Origin: JANMDU01 sp031375105
GTDB lineage: Bacteria; Pseudomonadota; Gammaproteobacteria; Burkholderiales; Burkholderiaceae_C
Assembly (NCBI GenBank): GCA_031375105.1
Contig: JANMHJ010000035.1
Span: 56,409 to 120,408, forward strand
Direction of reading: 5' to 3'
DNA length: 64,000 nucleotides
Made by a program: the position numbers and the translations under genes. Of the stretch, positions 43,681 to 52,320 are shown piece after piece. Below the pieces are notes generated by a model that was not told where the DNA came from, did no database searches, and saw only the letters and a list, made by a program, of their open reading frames with translations. The stretch's first letter is position 1; each line of letters opens with the position of its first letter.

Positions 43681-44445
43681 TCACGCAGCACGACTGCGCC
43701 AAGCATCCAGCCGCGCATGATCCGTCAAATCCACTTGCAGCGGCGTGATCGTCACATGGCCAGCGGCGGCGGCTTCAAAGTCGGTGCCCGGCCCGCTGTC
43801 GGCCACTGCGCCCGCAGCACCGATCCAATACATCGTCTCGCCGCGTGGATTGGGCTGCACTTCCACTGGCTCTGCGGCATGCCGACGACCCAAGCGGCAC
43901 ACCTTGGGCTCTTTGATCATTTCACGCGGCAGGTTAGGGATGTTCACATTGAGCAGCCATGCCCCGTTCGTGCCCGACGCACCAGGCATGCTCGCTGGCT
44001 GCTGCGCGAATTTCATCACCAAATCGCGCGCCACCAGCGCCGCATCTTGCAAATGTGACCAGCCTTTTTCCGTTTGAGAAAACGCCAGCGCCGGAATGCC
44101 AAACAAATAGCCCTCCATCGCCGCGCCAACTGTGCCGCTGTAGATCGTGTCGTCACCCATATTGGCACCGTTGTTGATGCCCGAGACCACCAAATCTGGC
44201 TTGTAGCCCAAGAGTCCCGTTAGCGCGATGTGCACGCAGTCAGCGGGTGTGCCGTTCACATAACGAAAGCCATTGGCCGCGCGGTGCACATACAGAGGCG
44301 AATGCAGTGTGAGTGCGTTGGATTTGGCTGAATTGTTGTGCTCCGGCGCGATCACTTCCACCTCAGCCACCGTTTTTAAAGCTTCATACAAAGCCACAAT
44401 GCCAGCCGCTTGGTAGCCGTCGTCGTTGGAGATCAAGATTTTCAT
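43681..44445 (-). CDS. surE: 5'/3'-nucleotidase SurE
   Basis: 254 residues. Removes phosphate from nucleoside monophosphates; stress-survival protein. The N-terminal metal site is ILISNDDGYQAAGI, followed by VIAPEHNNSAKSNALTLH, VNGTPADCVHIAL and VSGINNGANMGDDTIYSGTVGAAMEG. Start at MKILIS; the 10 residues of open frame before it are leader. pcm starts 16 bases after the stop, as one operon. Confidence 0.96.
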   Translation of the reverse strand: MKILISNDDGYQAAGIVALYEALKTVAEVEVIAPEHNNSAKSNALTLHSPLYVHRAANGFRYVNGTPADCVHIALTGLLGYKPDLVVSGINNGANMGDDTIYSGTVGAAMEGYLFGIPALAFSQTEKGWSHLQDAALVARDLVMKFAQQPASMPGASGTNGAWLLNVNIPNLPREMIKEPKVCRLGRRHAAEPVEVQPNPRGETMYWIGAAGAVADSGPGTDFEAAAAGHVTITPLQVDLTDHARLDAWRSRAA

Positions 44446-44547
44446 GGGTTTGATTCTATGACGTGTGTGAGACATTGAGCTACGCTGTTGGCGCTATCTG
44501 CCTCTAAGATGCGCTTTTGTCAGAGATTTGATGGATCGGAGATTCCC

Positions 44548-45555
44548 ATGCACGCTTGGATTTGTGAAACCCCCACCGGAGTTGATGCCCTTGTTTGGAA
44601 AGAACTGCCTACACCTGTGCCCAAAGCGGGCGAGGTCCTGGTGCAGATCAAGGCGGCCAGCTTGAACTTTCCAGACACGCTGATCGTACAAAACAAATAC
44701 CAATTCAAACCGCCGCTGCCTTTTGTGCCCGGTTCGGAGTTTGCGGGCATCGTTGAAGCGGTCGGCGAGGGCGTGGCGCATGTGAAGGTCGGGCAATCGG
44801 TGATTTGCTTGCATGGCACGGGCGGTTTTGGCACACATGCTGTGCTGCCCGCGATGCTCGCGCTGCCAATGCCCGAAGGTTTTACGTACGAAGATGGTGC
44901 ATCACTTTTGATGACGTATGCGACCACGATTCACGCGCTGCTGGATCGCGGTCAACTCAAGGCGGGCGAGACCATATTGATCCTCGGCGCAGCAGGCGGC
45001 GTGGGCACGGCGGCGATTCAGATTGCCAAGGCGGCGGGCGCGAAGGTGATCGCGGCAGCTTCTAGCGATGACAAATGCGCTGCTGTAAAAGCCATCGGCG
45101 CGGATGCGGTGATCAATTACGGTGCTTTTAGCGATCCTGAGCAGTTTTCTTCTCACCTGCGAGAAGCGATCAAGGTGGCTTGTGAGAGCGTGGGCAGCAA
45201 AGCGCCTGATATCGTTTACGACCCGATTGGCGGCCAGTTTGCCGAGCCGGTGTTTCGCTCGATTGCTTGGCGCGGGCGTTATTTGGTGATTGGTTTTGCC
45301 AGCGGCCCGATTCCCGCTCTGCCCTTCAATTTGGCACTGCTCAAGGGTGCCAGCATTGTGGGCGTGTTTTGGGGCGATTTCACAAAACGCGAACCCAAAG
45401 CCTTCATGGCGGATTACAAGCAACTGGCCACTTGGTATGCCAGCGGCCAGATCAAGCCGATCATTGACCGCACGATGCCGATGAGCGAGCTCAAAGCGGC
45501 CTATGCCCATATGGCGACGCGCGGTGTGAAGGGTAAGGTGGTGATGGTGAATTGA
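44548..45555 (+). CDS. NADPH:quinone oxidoreductase family protein
   Basis: 335 residues, MDR superfamily without structural zinc. GroES-like domain (ALVWKELPTPVPKAGEVLVQIKAASLNFPDTLIVQNKY; FVPGSEFAGIVEAVGEGVAHV) then Rossmann motif ILILGAAGGVGTAAIQIAKAAGAKVIAA. It ends with AYAHMATRGVKGKVVM, typical of quinone or enoyl reductases. ATG 44548 with a GGAG site is chosen; the longer frame from 44488 lacks one. It diverges from surE. Confidence 0.9.
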   Translation: MHAWICETPTGVDALVWKELPTPVPKAGEVLVQIKAASLNFPDTLIVQNKYQFKPPLPFVPGSEFAGIVEAVGEGVAHVKVGQSVICLHGTGGFGTHAVLPAMLALPMPEGFTYEDGASLLMTYATTIHALLDRGQLKAGETILILGAAGGVGTAAIQIAKAAGAKVIAAASSDDKCAAVKAIGADAVINYGAFSDPEQFSSHLREAIKVACESVGSKAPDIVYDPIGGQFAEPVFRSIAWRGRYLVIGFASGPIPALPFNLALLKGASIVGVFWGDFTKREPKAFMADYKQLATWYASGQIKPIIDRTMPMSELKAAYAHMATRGVKGKVVMVN

Positions 45556-45556
45556 T

Positions 45557-45607
45557 TTGCTATTGATTCAATAGCGCTCTGCGCAGGTTTTATGCCGGCT
45601 ATCGGCT
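45557..45607 (+). repeat. Dispersed repeat copy M
   Basis: Forward copy starting 2 bases after the reductase stop: TTGCTATTGATTCAATAGCG, CTCTGCGCAGGTTTTATGCC, GGCTATCGGC. Confidence 0.92.
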
Positions 45608-45638
45608 TGTTTCTTTGATAATTTCGGTGCCGAAGAGC

Positions 45639-45746
45639 GGCCACGGCTGTGATTGGGTTGTTCCCCTCCGCTCGTGTCCCCCGCCGGCAACAAAGACTCC
45701 TCCTCTTACCTCGCTTGGGAGAAACAACCCAATCACAGCCGTGGCC
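45639..45746. repeat. Perfect 24-bp inverted repeat with 60-base spacer
   Basis: Arms at 45639-45662 and 45723-45746 are exact complements; the left arm begins GGCCACGGCTGTGATTGGG. The spacer is CT-rich on the plus strand. Confidence 0.9.
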
Positions 45747-45839
45747 TGTTGGCTACTTTTGCAATCTTCGTTCGTCCATAGTAACTACCACCAACACGTT
45801 TGCGCGGTGACGTGAGAACTTCCCTCGCCAACCAACTGC

Positions 45840-45955
45840 CTTCGATGATCGCCTGCGCTTGGGGTATCTCCCGCAGCGAAGTCAAGGGGGAGGCGGCGAA
45901 GCCGACGGAGGACATTCGCGGAGGGGGATGCCCCAAGCGCAGGCGTTCAGCGAAG
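45840..45955. repeat. Imperfect 25-bp inverted repeat, larger hairpin
   Basis: Arms 45840-45864 and 45931-45955 match at 23 of 25 positions, with a perfect 15-bp core CGCCTGCGCTTGGGG. Inner sequence can extend the pairing (CTCCCGC with GCGGAGG). Confidence 0.85.
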
Positions 45956-45975
45956 GCTAAAGCACGCCAGAAGAA

Positions 45976-46731
45976 TCAAGAAGCCCGAGCAAAGACAATA
46001 GCGTGAACTTCATGCGCCCCCGCCTGCCGCAAAGCCATCGCAGCAGCGCTCAAGGTGGCGGTTGTCGTCGTTACATCGTCAATCAAAGTCACCTTAGCCC
46101 CCTTCAGCTCGTGCGCCACCAAAGGCGCGGCGATAAAAGCCCCGCGAAGGTTAAAAGCGCGTGCATCTCGCGGCAAATTCGCTTGTACAGCGGTATTTTG
46201 AATCCGCATCAGCAGATCGTTGCGCAAACGAGCGTGTCCAGGAAACAAAGCTTGCGCCAGAGCACTGGCCTGATTGAAGCCACGCTCACGTTGTCGCTCA
46301 GGATGCAGAGAAACAGGAATGATCCAGTCGCTGCGGCTGACCTCTTGCAGTGTGTTTGCCAGCCGCGTATCTTGCTCGGCCACATGCCGCATGACGCGGG
46401 CTACGCTGTTGGCCAGAGCCGGCTGCGCACGCAAATCGCCACCATCGGAGTATTTCAGGCGTTGCACAAGCGCATCCCAAGGGTAGGCGTAATCCACAGC
46501 GGCATGACAGGCATCGAGCTGGCTGCCCAGAGTGAGGCAAGCGCCGCAGCGCATGGGCTGGCGTGGGTCATCGCCAGCATATAAAGGTGAAGCACATGTG
46601 GTGCAACGCATGCGTGGCGGCGCAAACGCATGCAGACAATCGGCGCAGACAGCCTGTTTGCCCCAAGCGCGGCAGACGCTGCAGCTGCTGGGCAGTAAAT
46701 CAGGCAATTGGCGTATCAGCTGGGTCAACAT
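45976..46731 (-). CDS. comF: ComF family phosphoribosyltransferase-like protein
   Basis: 251 residues from MLTQLIRQLPDLLP. An N-terminal zinc-binding part (CSVCRAWGKQAVCADCL; CTTCASPL; CGACL) precedes a phosphoribosyltransferase fold with the PRPP loop VTLIDDVTTTTATLS and ERQRERGFNQASALA. ComF/GntX proteins are linked to DNA uptake and DNA damage tolerance; natural competence is not otherwise shown here. The upstream open frame of 61 residues overlaps the divergent gene and is rejected. Confidence 0.9.
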   Translation of the reverse strand: MLTQLIRQLPDLLPSSCSVCRAWGKQAVCADCLHAFAPPRMRCTTCASPLYAGDDPRQPMRCGACLTLGSQLDACHAAVDYAYPWDALVQRLKYSDGGDLRAQPALANSVARVMRHVAEQDTRLANTLQEVSRSDWIIPVSLHPERQRERGFNQASALAQALFPGHARLRNDLLMRIQNTAVQANLPRDARAFNLRGAFIAAPLVAHELKGAKVTLIDDVTTTTATLSAAAMALRQAGAHEVHAIVFARAS

Positions 46732-46735
46732 GGCT

Positions 46736-47695
46736 ATGAATATACTCGTGACCCATATGTCTGAACCCGAAAACACGCCCCCGCCCTTAGATGCCTTAGC
46801 TGCTCGCCGCTGGCAAGAGATCGCGCATGCGTGCGCACGCGGGCAGGGCGCGCCTTGGCTGCATGAAGAGGTGGGCAGCCGCATGGCGCAGCGCTTGAGC
46901 TGGATCAAGCGCATACCTGATCATTGGGTGCATTGGCGTGCGCTGGCCTCGGGTGTGAAAGCGCATGCGATGGTGCAGCAGGTTTACCCAAATTCCAAGG
47001 CTTTTCTGGCTCCTGCTCTTATAGAATCTGCGCAGGATGCTCATTTATTAATAGCAAACCAAGGTCTGCTGAAGGGTTGGCTGGGCAAGCTCACAGGCCA
47101 AGCCGGTGCGATGGCGCAGCCTGTGCAAGACGGATCGGCGCAGATGGTGTGGGCCAATATGAGTCTGCACACCGAACCCGACCCGGCGGTCACTGTGCAG
47201 CAATGGCATCGCATGCTCAGTGTGGATGGCTATTTGATGTTTTCCTGTCTTGGGCCAGATACCGCGCGTGAACTGCGGCAGATTTACCTGGAAGAAGACT
47301 GGCCTCCCGCCGCGCATCCGCTCACTGATATGCATGACTGGGGTGATTTGCTGGTGGGCACAGGCTTTGCTGAGCCGGTGATGGATATGGAGCGCATCGT
47401 ACTCACATTCGCCACGCCTGAGCGCGCTTTGCAAGAGTTGCGCGGCTTAGGGCGTAATTTGCACCCGGCACGCTTTGCTGGGCTGCGCGGCAAAAGTTGG
47501 TATCAAGAGCTGCTTTCACGCATGAAAGAGCGCTTGAGCAACGCGCAAGGCCAGATTGAACTGAGCTTTGAGGTGGTCTACGGCCACGCCTTCAAACCCA
47601 CGCCGCGCTTGAAAGTGAGCGCTGAATCGGCGATTTCGATGCGCGATATGCGCACGATGCTCTCTCAATCTAAACCGAGATCAGCGTCATCTTGA
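46736..47695 (+). CDS. BioC-like methyltransferase-fold protein with altered SAM motif
   Basis: About 319 residues. The later part resembles BioC malonyl-ACP O-methyltransferases (DGYLMFSCLGPDTARELRQIY, ATPERALQELRGLGRNLH, VVYGHAFKP). The expected motif I (VLDLGCGPG type) after RLSWIKRIPDHW is instead VHWRALASGV, so SAM binding is doubtful or altered. Repeat copy N encodes ALIESAQDAHLLIANQ in the middle. ATG 46736 or 46757 may be the start; 46736 is only 4 bases from the divergent comF start. Confidence 0.75.
   Translation: MNILVTHMSEPENTPPPLDALAARRWQEIAHACARGQGAPWLHEEVGSRMAQRLSWIKRIPDHWVHWRALASGVKAHAMVQQVYPNSKAFLAPALIESAQDAHLLIANQGLLKGWLGKLTGQAGAMAQPVQDGSAQMVWANMSLHTEPDPAVTVQQWHRMLSVDGYLMFSCLGPDTARELRQIYLEEDWPPAAHPLTDMHDWGDLLVGTGFAEPVMDMERIVLTFATPERALQELRGLGRNLHPARFAGLRGKSWYQELLSRMKERLSNAQGQIELSFEVVYGHAFKPTPRLKVSAESAISMRDMRTMLSQSKPRSASS
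47009..47058 (-). repeat. Dispersed repeat copy N, inside the BioC-like gene
   Basis: Reverse copy: GGCTCCTGCTCTTATAGAAT, CTGCGCAGGATGCTCATTTA, TTAATAGCAA. Translated in frame. Confidence 0.85.
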
Positions 47696-47843
47696 CCGGG
47701 GCAAGACCTTAAATTCTGTGGTTCTACGCAGCACTTGAGGTCAATCGCAGGGGAAACCCGCGCTACAATCCAAGACTGTCACGGAAAGCGGTATTTTTCC
47801 TTGACTCGGGTATCCTCCCGCGCCTCTTTAACTCGTGTTGACC

Positions 47844-48335
47844 ATGTCACATCTTGCGTTTCAGAATCGCGTGTTTCGTTTTGCCACCGTCACCCAGCAG
47901 CAAATCCATTGGAAATTGCTGAAAAATTGTTCGGTCACCCCGAAACAGCTGGGTTGGTTTTATGTGTCGCTGTGCATTGTTTCCTTCGGGATTTCTACGA
48001 TGTTCTGGCTGCTCGGTGCCAAAATGGTGACCCCGTTTGCTCTGCTTGAGCTCACCGCTGTCGGCGCGGCTTTGCTGATCTATGCAAGGCATGCGACTGA
48101 TGGCGAACGGTTGGTGCTGCAAGGCAACAGCCTCGTGGTCGAACAAAGCCACGCGGGAAAAATCTCGCGCGCTGAGTTTGATCGTGACCGAGTTCGGGTG
48201 GAGCCGCATATTGATGATCGGTCGCTCATTGAGCTGTCTGGTCAGGGCAGAAGGGTGCAAATCGGGCGGCATGTGCGGCCTGAATTGCGGCCTGAGTTGG
48301 CCCGGGAATTGCGCATGGCCTTGCGCGCGGTTTGA
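47844..48335 (+). CDS. DUF2244 family membrane protein of the cox cluster
   Basis: 163 residues from ATG 47844. Two adjacent hydrophobic helices (GWFYVSLCIVSFGISTMFWLLGA and TPFALLELTAVGAALLIYARHA) precede a soluble C-terminal domain (GNSLVVEQSHAGKISRAEFDRDRVRVEP). Members commonly sit next to cytochrome oxidase genes. Role unknown; assembly is a reasonable guess. coxB follows after about 70 bases. Confidence 0.88.
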   Translation: MSHLAFQNRVFRFATVTQQQIHWKLLKNCSVTPKQLGWFYVSLCIVSFGISTMFWLLGAKMVTPFALLELTAVGAALLIYARHATDGERLVLQGNSLVVEQSHAGKISRAEFDRDRVRVEPHIDDRSLIELSGQGRRVQIGRHVRPELRPELARELRMALRAV

Positions 48336-48406
48336 AGAAGTTCAAGCGGGTGCGAGGCGGTGTGAAAAGTTTTGGTTCAAGATTTGGTTTTGAAGATTTG
48401 AGAAAA

Positions 48407-49588
48407 ATGATGATGATCAAGAAAATCTCTAGCAAGTTACAGGCATTGCTGCTGTCTGCCGGCGTGTTCGCCGCGCAAGCGGCGTGGGCTGTGAACGATC
48501 TGCCCGGTGGCCCCGCTGTGCGTCAGCTCAATTTGCACCCGCCCGTCACGAAAATCGCCGAAGAGCAACATTGGCTGCACTGGTACATCATGATCATTTG
48601 CATCGTGATTTTCTTCCTGGTGTTTTCAGTGATGTTTTATTCGGTGTGGAAACATCGCAAGAGCGTTGGCCATAAATCGCAAGAGTTGGCTGAGCCGCTG
48701 TGGGTTGAAATCGCTTGGACGGTCGTGCCCTTCATCATTGTGATCTTCATGGCTTTGCCAGCCACCAAAGTGCTGGTCGCGCAGAAAGACACCACGAATG
48801 CCGATCTGACGATCAAAGCCACGGGTTACCAGTGGAAATGGGGGTATGACTACATCAAAGGTGAGGGCGAAGGCTTGGGCTTTGTCTCTACGCTCGACGT
48901 GACGCACCGCATGATGTCGGATTCTGGCCTGCCCAAAGGTACGGTTGTTCCAGACAACTATTTGCTCAAGGTGGATAACCCGCTGGTCGTCCCCGTCGGC
49001 AAAAAAATCCGAATCATCACCACCGCCAACGACGTGATCCACGCTTGGATGGTGCCCGCTTTTGGCGTGAAGCAAGATGCGATCCCCGGTTTCGTTCGCG
49101 ACACTTGGTTCCGTGCTGAAAAAACAGGCGATTTCTATGGCCAATGCGCTGAGCTTTGCGGCAAGGAGCATGCTTACATGCCGATTCACGTGAAAGTCGT
49201 CACGCCTGCTGAATACACCGCTTGGGTCAACACCGAGAAGAAAAAAGCGGCGGCCAAAGCCGATGACCCGACGAAAGTGTGGACATTGACAGATATGGTC
49301 GCTCGCGGAGAGAAAGTTTATGCATCCAACTGCATCGCTTGCCACACCGCCACAGGCAAAGGCGCAGGCCCGATCAAAGCGATTGACGGTGCAGCAGTCG
49401 TGCTTGATGCCGATAAAACAAAACAAATTGCCATTTTGCTCAACGGCCAAAACAACGGTGCGATGCCGGCTTGGAAGCAGTTGAGCGACACAGAGATTGC
49501 CGCGGTGATTACGTTCACCAAGAATAACTGGTCTAACAAGACCGGTCAAATTGTGCAGCCCGCGGACATCACCGCTGCACGCAAGTAA
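48407..49588 (+). CDS. coxB: Cytochrome c oxidase subunit II with fused cytochrome c domain
   Basis: About 393 residues. Signal peptide (KLQALLLSAGVFAAQAAWA), two transmembrane helices, then the cupredoxin domain with the CuA ligands in GQCAELCGKEHAYMPIHV and upstream NDVIHAW, and a C-terminal c-type cytochrome with NCIACH and a later Met (GAMPAW). The cytochrome fusion is usual in betaproteobacterial aa3 oxidases. It accepts electrons from cytochrome c at the periplasmic face. The start is one of three adjacent ATGs at 48407-48413. Confidence 0.96.
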   Translation: MMMIKKISSKLQALLLSAGVFAAQAAWAVNDLPGGPAVRQLNLHPPVTKIAEEQHWLHWYIMIICIVIFFLVFSVMFYSVWKHRKSVGHKSQELAEPLWVEIAWTVVPFIIVIFMALPATKVLVAQKDTTNADLTIKATGYQWKWGYDYIKGEGEGLGFVSTLDVTHRMMSDSGLPKGTVVPDNYLLKVDNPLVVPVGKKIRIITTANDVIHAWMVPAFGVKQDAIPGFVRDTWFRAEKTGDFYGQCAELCGKEHAYMPIHVKVVTPAEYTAWVNTEKKKAAAKADDPTKVWTLTDMVARGEKVYASNCIACHTATGKGAGPIKAIDGAAVVLDADKTKQIAILLNGQNNGAMPAWKQLSDTEIAAVITFTKNNWSNKTGQIVQPADITAARK

Positions 49589-49621
49589 TCATCACATCAA
49601 CAATACACAAAAGGTTAAAAC

Positions 49622-51259
49622 ATGAGCGCAGTTCTTGATAACCACGGCCATGATCACCACGACGATCATCACCACGCCCCCACAGGCTGGAAGCGCTGGG
49701 TCTATGCCACCAACCACAAAGACATCGGTACCTTGTATCTCTTGTTTTCATTTGCCATGCTGATGGTGGGCGGTGTTTTGGCTTTGGCGATTCGCGCTGA
49801 ACTGTTTCAACCCGGCTTGCAATTCGTCAATCCTGAGCTGTTCAACCAGTTCACCACCATGCACGGCATCATCATGGTGTTCGGTGCGATCATGCCCGCC
49901 TTCGTTGGCTTTGCAAACTGGATGATTCCCCTGCAAATCGGCGCAGGCGACATGGCTTTTGCACGCATGAACAACTTTTCATTCTGGTTAATGATCCCGG
50001 CCGCTCTGACACTGACCGGCAGTTTCTTCATGCCCGGTGGCGCTCCCGCTGCTGGCTGGACGCTCTACGCACCACTCACCCTGCAAATGGGCCCAAGCAT
50101 GGACGCAGCGATTTTTGCGATGCATATTTTGGGCGCAAGCTCGATCATGGGCTCGATCAACATCATTGTCACCATTCTCAACATGCGCGCTCCCGGCATG
50201 ACGCTGATGAAGATGCCAATGTTCTGCTGGACATGGCTGATCACTGCTTACCTGCTGATCGCCGTGATGCCCGTGCTCGCAGGCGCGATTACCATGACGC
50301 TCACCGATCGCCACTTCGGCACCAGCTTCTTCAACCCCGCAGGCGGCGGCGATCCAGTGTTGTATCAGCACATTTTCTGGTTCTTCGGTCACCCCGAGGT
50401 GTACATCATGATCTTGCCGGCTTTCGGTATCGTGAGCCAGATCATTCCCGCATTCGCTCGTAAGAAGCTGTTTGGTTATGCCTCCATGGTGTATGCCACG
50501 TCATCGATTGCGATTTTGTCTTTCATCGTGTGGGCACACCACATGTTCACCACCGGCATGCCCGTGACAGGTCAGCTCTTCTTCATGTACGCCACGATGT
50601 TGATCGCCGTTCCTACTGGTGTGAAGATCTTTAACTGGGTCGCCACCATGTGGAAGGGCTCGATGACGTTTGAAACCCCGATGCTGTTTGCAGTCGGCTT
50701 TATTTTCGTGTTCACCTTCGGCGGCTTCACGGGTCTGATCTTGTCGATGGCACCCGTTGATACGCAGATGCAAGACACTTACTATGTGGTGGCTCATTTC
50801 CATTACGTGCTGGTGGCTGGTTCGCTCTACGCTATATTTGCTGGCTTCTACTACTGGAGCCCGAAGTGGACGGGCGTGATGTACAACGAAACTCGCGGCA
50901 AGATCCATTTCTGGTGGACCTTGATCGCGTTCAATGCGACCTTCTTCCCAATGCATTTCTTGGGTCTGGCTGGCATGCCTCGCCGCTATGCCGATTACCC
51001 GATGCAGTTTGCTGATTTCAATGCTTTTGTTTCAGTCGGTGCGTTTGCTTTTGGTTTTGCTCAGGTGTATTTCTTCCTCTTTATCGTCTTGCCCGTGATG
51101 CGCGGCAGGGGCGCCGTGGCCACACAGAATCCTTGGCAAGATCCAGATGGCAAAGGCGCTGAAGGCTTGGAGTGGGAGGTGCCATCACCCGCACCGTTCC
51201 ACACCTATGAGACGCCTCCTAAGCTCAATGCCGCGGCCACCAAAGTGGTGTCGATGTAA
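49622..51259 (+). CDS. ctaD: Cytochrome c oxidase subunit I
   Basis: 545 residues, 12 transmembrane helices. Heme a and heme a3-CuB ligands are visible: His in TTMHGIIMVFG, HPEVYIMILP (with the Tyr cross-link partner), HHMFTTGM, and the pair in YVVAHFHYVL. A His-rich N-terminus (GHDHHDDHHHAP) precedes the first helix. K-pathway and D-pathway residues seem intact by eye. It reduces O2 to water and pumps protons. Third gene of the cox operon. Confidence 0.97.
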   Translation: MSAVLDNHGHDHHDDHHHAPTGWKRWVYATNHKDIGTLYLLFSFAMLMVGGVLALAIRAELFQPGLQFVNPELFNQFTTMHGIIMVFGAIMPAFVGFANWMIPLQIGAGDMAFARMNNFSFWLMIPAALTLTGSFFMPGGAPAAGWTLYAPLTLQMGPSMDAAIFAMHILGASSIMGSINIIVTILNMRAPGMTLMKMPMFCWTWLITAYLLIAVMPVLAGAITMTLTDRHFGTSFFNPAGGGDPVLYQHIFWFFGHPEVYIMILPAFGIVSQIIPAFARKKLFGYASMVYATSSIAILSFIVWAHHMFTTGMPVTGQLFFMYATMLIAVPTGVKIFNWVATMWKGSMTFETPMLFAVGFIFVFTFGGFTGLILSMAPVDTQMQDTYYVVAHFHYVLVAGSLYAIFAGFYYWSPKWTGVMYNETRGKIHFWWTLIAFNATFFPMHFLGLAGMPRRYADYPMQFADFNAFVSVGAFAFGFAQVYFFLFIVLPVMRGRGAVATQNPWQDPDGKGAEGLEWEVPSPAPFHTYETPPKLNAAATKVVSM

Positions 51260-51268
51260 AGAGAGCTG

Positions 51269-51391
51269 ATGATCATGAGTACACCAGAAGAGTTGAAGAA
51301 GAAAAACATGCGCACGGGGCTGATCTTGGTTTCTGTGGTGCTGATGTTTCTTGTTGGCTTCATGACGCGCATGATCTTCTTTGGTCGTTAA
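51269..51391 (+). CDS. Cytochrome oxidase small assembly protein
   Basis: 40 residues (38 if started at the ATG at 51275). Short Lys-rich N-terminus (PEELKKKNMRTG) and a single transmembrane helix (LILVSVVLMFLVGFMTRMIFF). Similar tiny proteins occur between ctaD and ctaG in Burkholderiales and are annotated as oxidase small assembly proteins. It is too short for usual ORF calling but its spacing (9 bases after ctaD, 12 before ctaG) supports it. Confidence 0.8.
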   Translation: MIMSTPEELKKKNMRTGLILVSVVLMFLVGFMTRMIFFGR

Positions 51392-51403
51392 AGACATTTC
51401 ATC

Positions 51404-52045
51404 ATGAGCACCAAAATCGATAACTTGAAGATGACTGGCAAGCTTGCCGTCGTGGTTTTGGGTATGTTCGCTTTTGGCTATGCCTTGGTGCCGATTTACA
51501 AAGCCATTTGCGAAGCCACCGGCATCAATATTTTGGCACTCGGCGAAAAAGACATTCCTGGCGCGAAAAAGAAACTGCCCGCCAATACGCAGGTGGACAC
51601 CAGCCGCACGATCACCGTTGAATTCGATGCGAATGTGCGCGGCCCTTGGGATTTCAAGCCCGAGAAAAGCAGCTTACAAGTGCATCCCGGTCAGCTCATG
51701 ACGGTGATGTACGAGTTTCAAAACATTCAAAACCGCAAAATGGCTGCGCAGGCGATTCCCAGCTATGCGCCCAAGCAAGCCTCGCCGCATTTCAACAAAC
51801 TTGAATGCTTTTGCTTTCAGCAGTATGTTTTGGAGCCAGGCGAGAAGAAATCTTGGCCTGTGGCTTTTGTGATTGATCCAAAAATCCCCAAGGATGTGAC
51901 AACGATCACGCTGAGCTACACCTTCTTCGAGGTAGGTGGCAAAACGCCTGCTGCACCTGCTGGCTTCAAGAGTGCAAATGCTGCAGATGCGGCGACTGTG
52001 CCTGTGCTCGCTCCCGCTGTTACGCTGCCGAAGGCGGGCGCATGA
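51404..52045 (+). CDS. ctaG: Cytochrome c oxidase assembly protein CtaG/Cox11
   Basis: 213 residues. One N-terminal transmembrane helix (LAVVVLGMFAFGYALVPIYKAICEATGINI) and a periplasmic Ig-like domain with the copper-binding ECFCFQQYVLEPGE. Delivers Cu to the CuB site of subunit I. The C-terminal tail after KTPAAPAG is Ala-rich and longer than usual. It overlaps the next gene (ATGA). Confidence 0.96.
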   Translation: MSTKIDNLKMTGKLAVVVLGMFAFGYALVPIYKAICEATGINILALGEKDIPGAKKKLPANTQVDTSRTITVEFDANVRGPWDFKPEKSSLQVHPGQLMTVMYEFQNIQNRKMAAQAIPSYAPKQASPHFNKLECFCFQQYVLEPGEKKSWPVAFVIDPKIPKDVTTITLSYTFFEVGGKTPAAPAGFKSANAADAATVPVLAPAVTLPKAGA

Positions 52046-52266
52046 TCATGTCGAACGCGCAAACCCCGGTTGCACGCAAAGGATCCTTCCGTCGCACGAT
52101 CCAAGCCGTGGTGTGGTCGTTTGTGGGTTTGCGCTCTCGGCAAGAATTTGAAAAAGATACGCAGCAGCTCAATCCAATTCACCTGGTGATTGCAGGCTTT
52201 GCGGGTGTGGCACTCTTTGTGGGCGCATTGGTTTTGATCGTCAATTGGGTGGTGAAAACCGCTTGA
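52042..52266 (+). CDS. DUF2970 family membrane protein
   Basis: 74 residues. SFRRTIQAVVWSFVGLRSRQEFEKD is the family signature, followed by one transmembrane helix (LVIAGFAGVALFVGALVLIVNWVV). It lies between ctaG and subunit III, its usual place in betaproteobacteria. Function unknown. Confidence 0.9.
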   Translation: MIMSNAQTPVARKGSFRRTIQAVVWSFVGLRSRQEFEKDTQQLNPIHLVIAGFAGVALFVGALVLIVNWVVKTA

Positions 52267-52320
52267 ATGATAAATTCATACAACAGTTTTAAGATATTTC
52301 GGTTTAGGAGTTAAGACAAC

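Larger units (their letters stand above)
45556..45975. other. Spacer with repeat M and two large inverted repeats
   Basis: 420 bases between the convergent quinone reductase and comF genes. No credible gene. It contains a dispersed repeat and two long hairpins described separately. Confidence 0.7.

Noticed and set aside
45733..45936. Short reverse-strand frame inside the large inverted repeats
   Set aside because: It follows from the palindromic sequence; no ribosome site and no domain.
46732..46914. N-terminal 61-residue extension of ComF
   Set aside because: It overlaps the divergent gene almost fully and precedes the normal ComF N-terminus.
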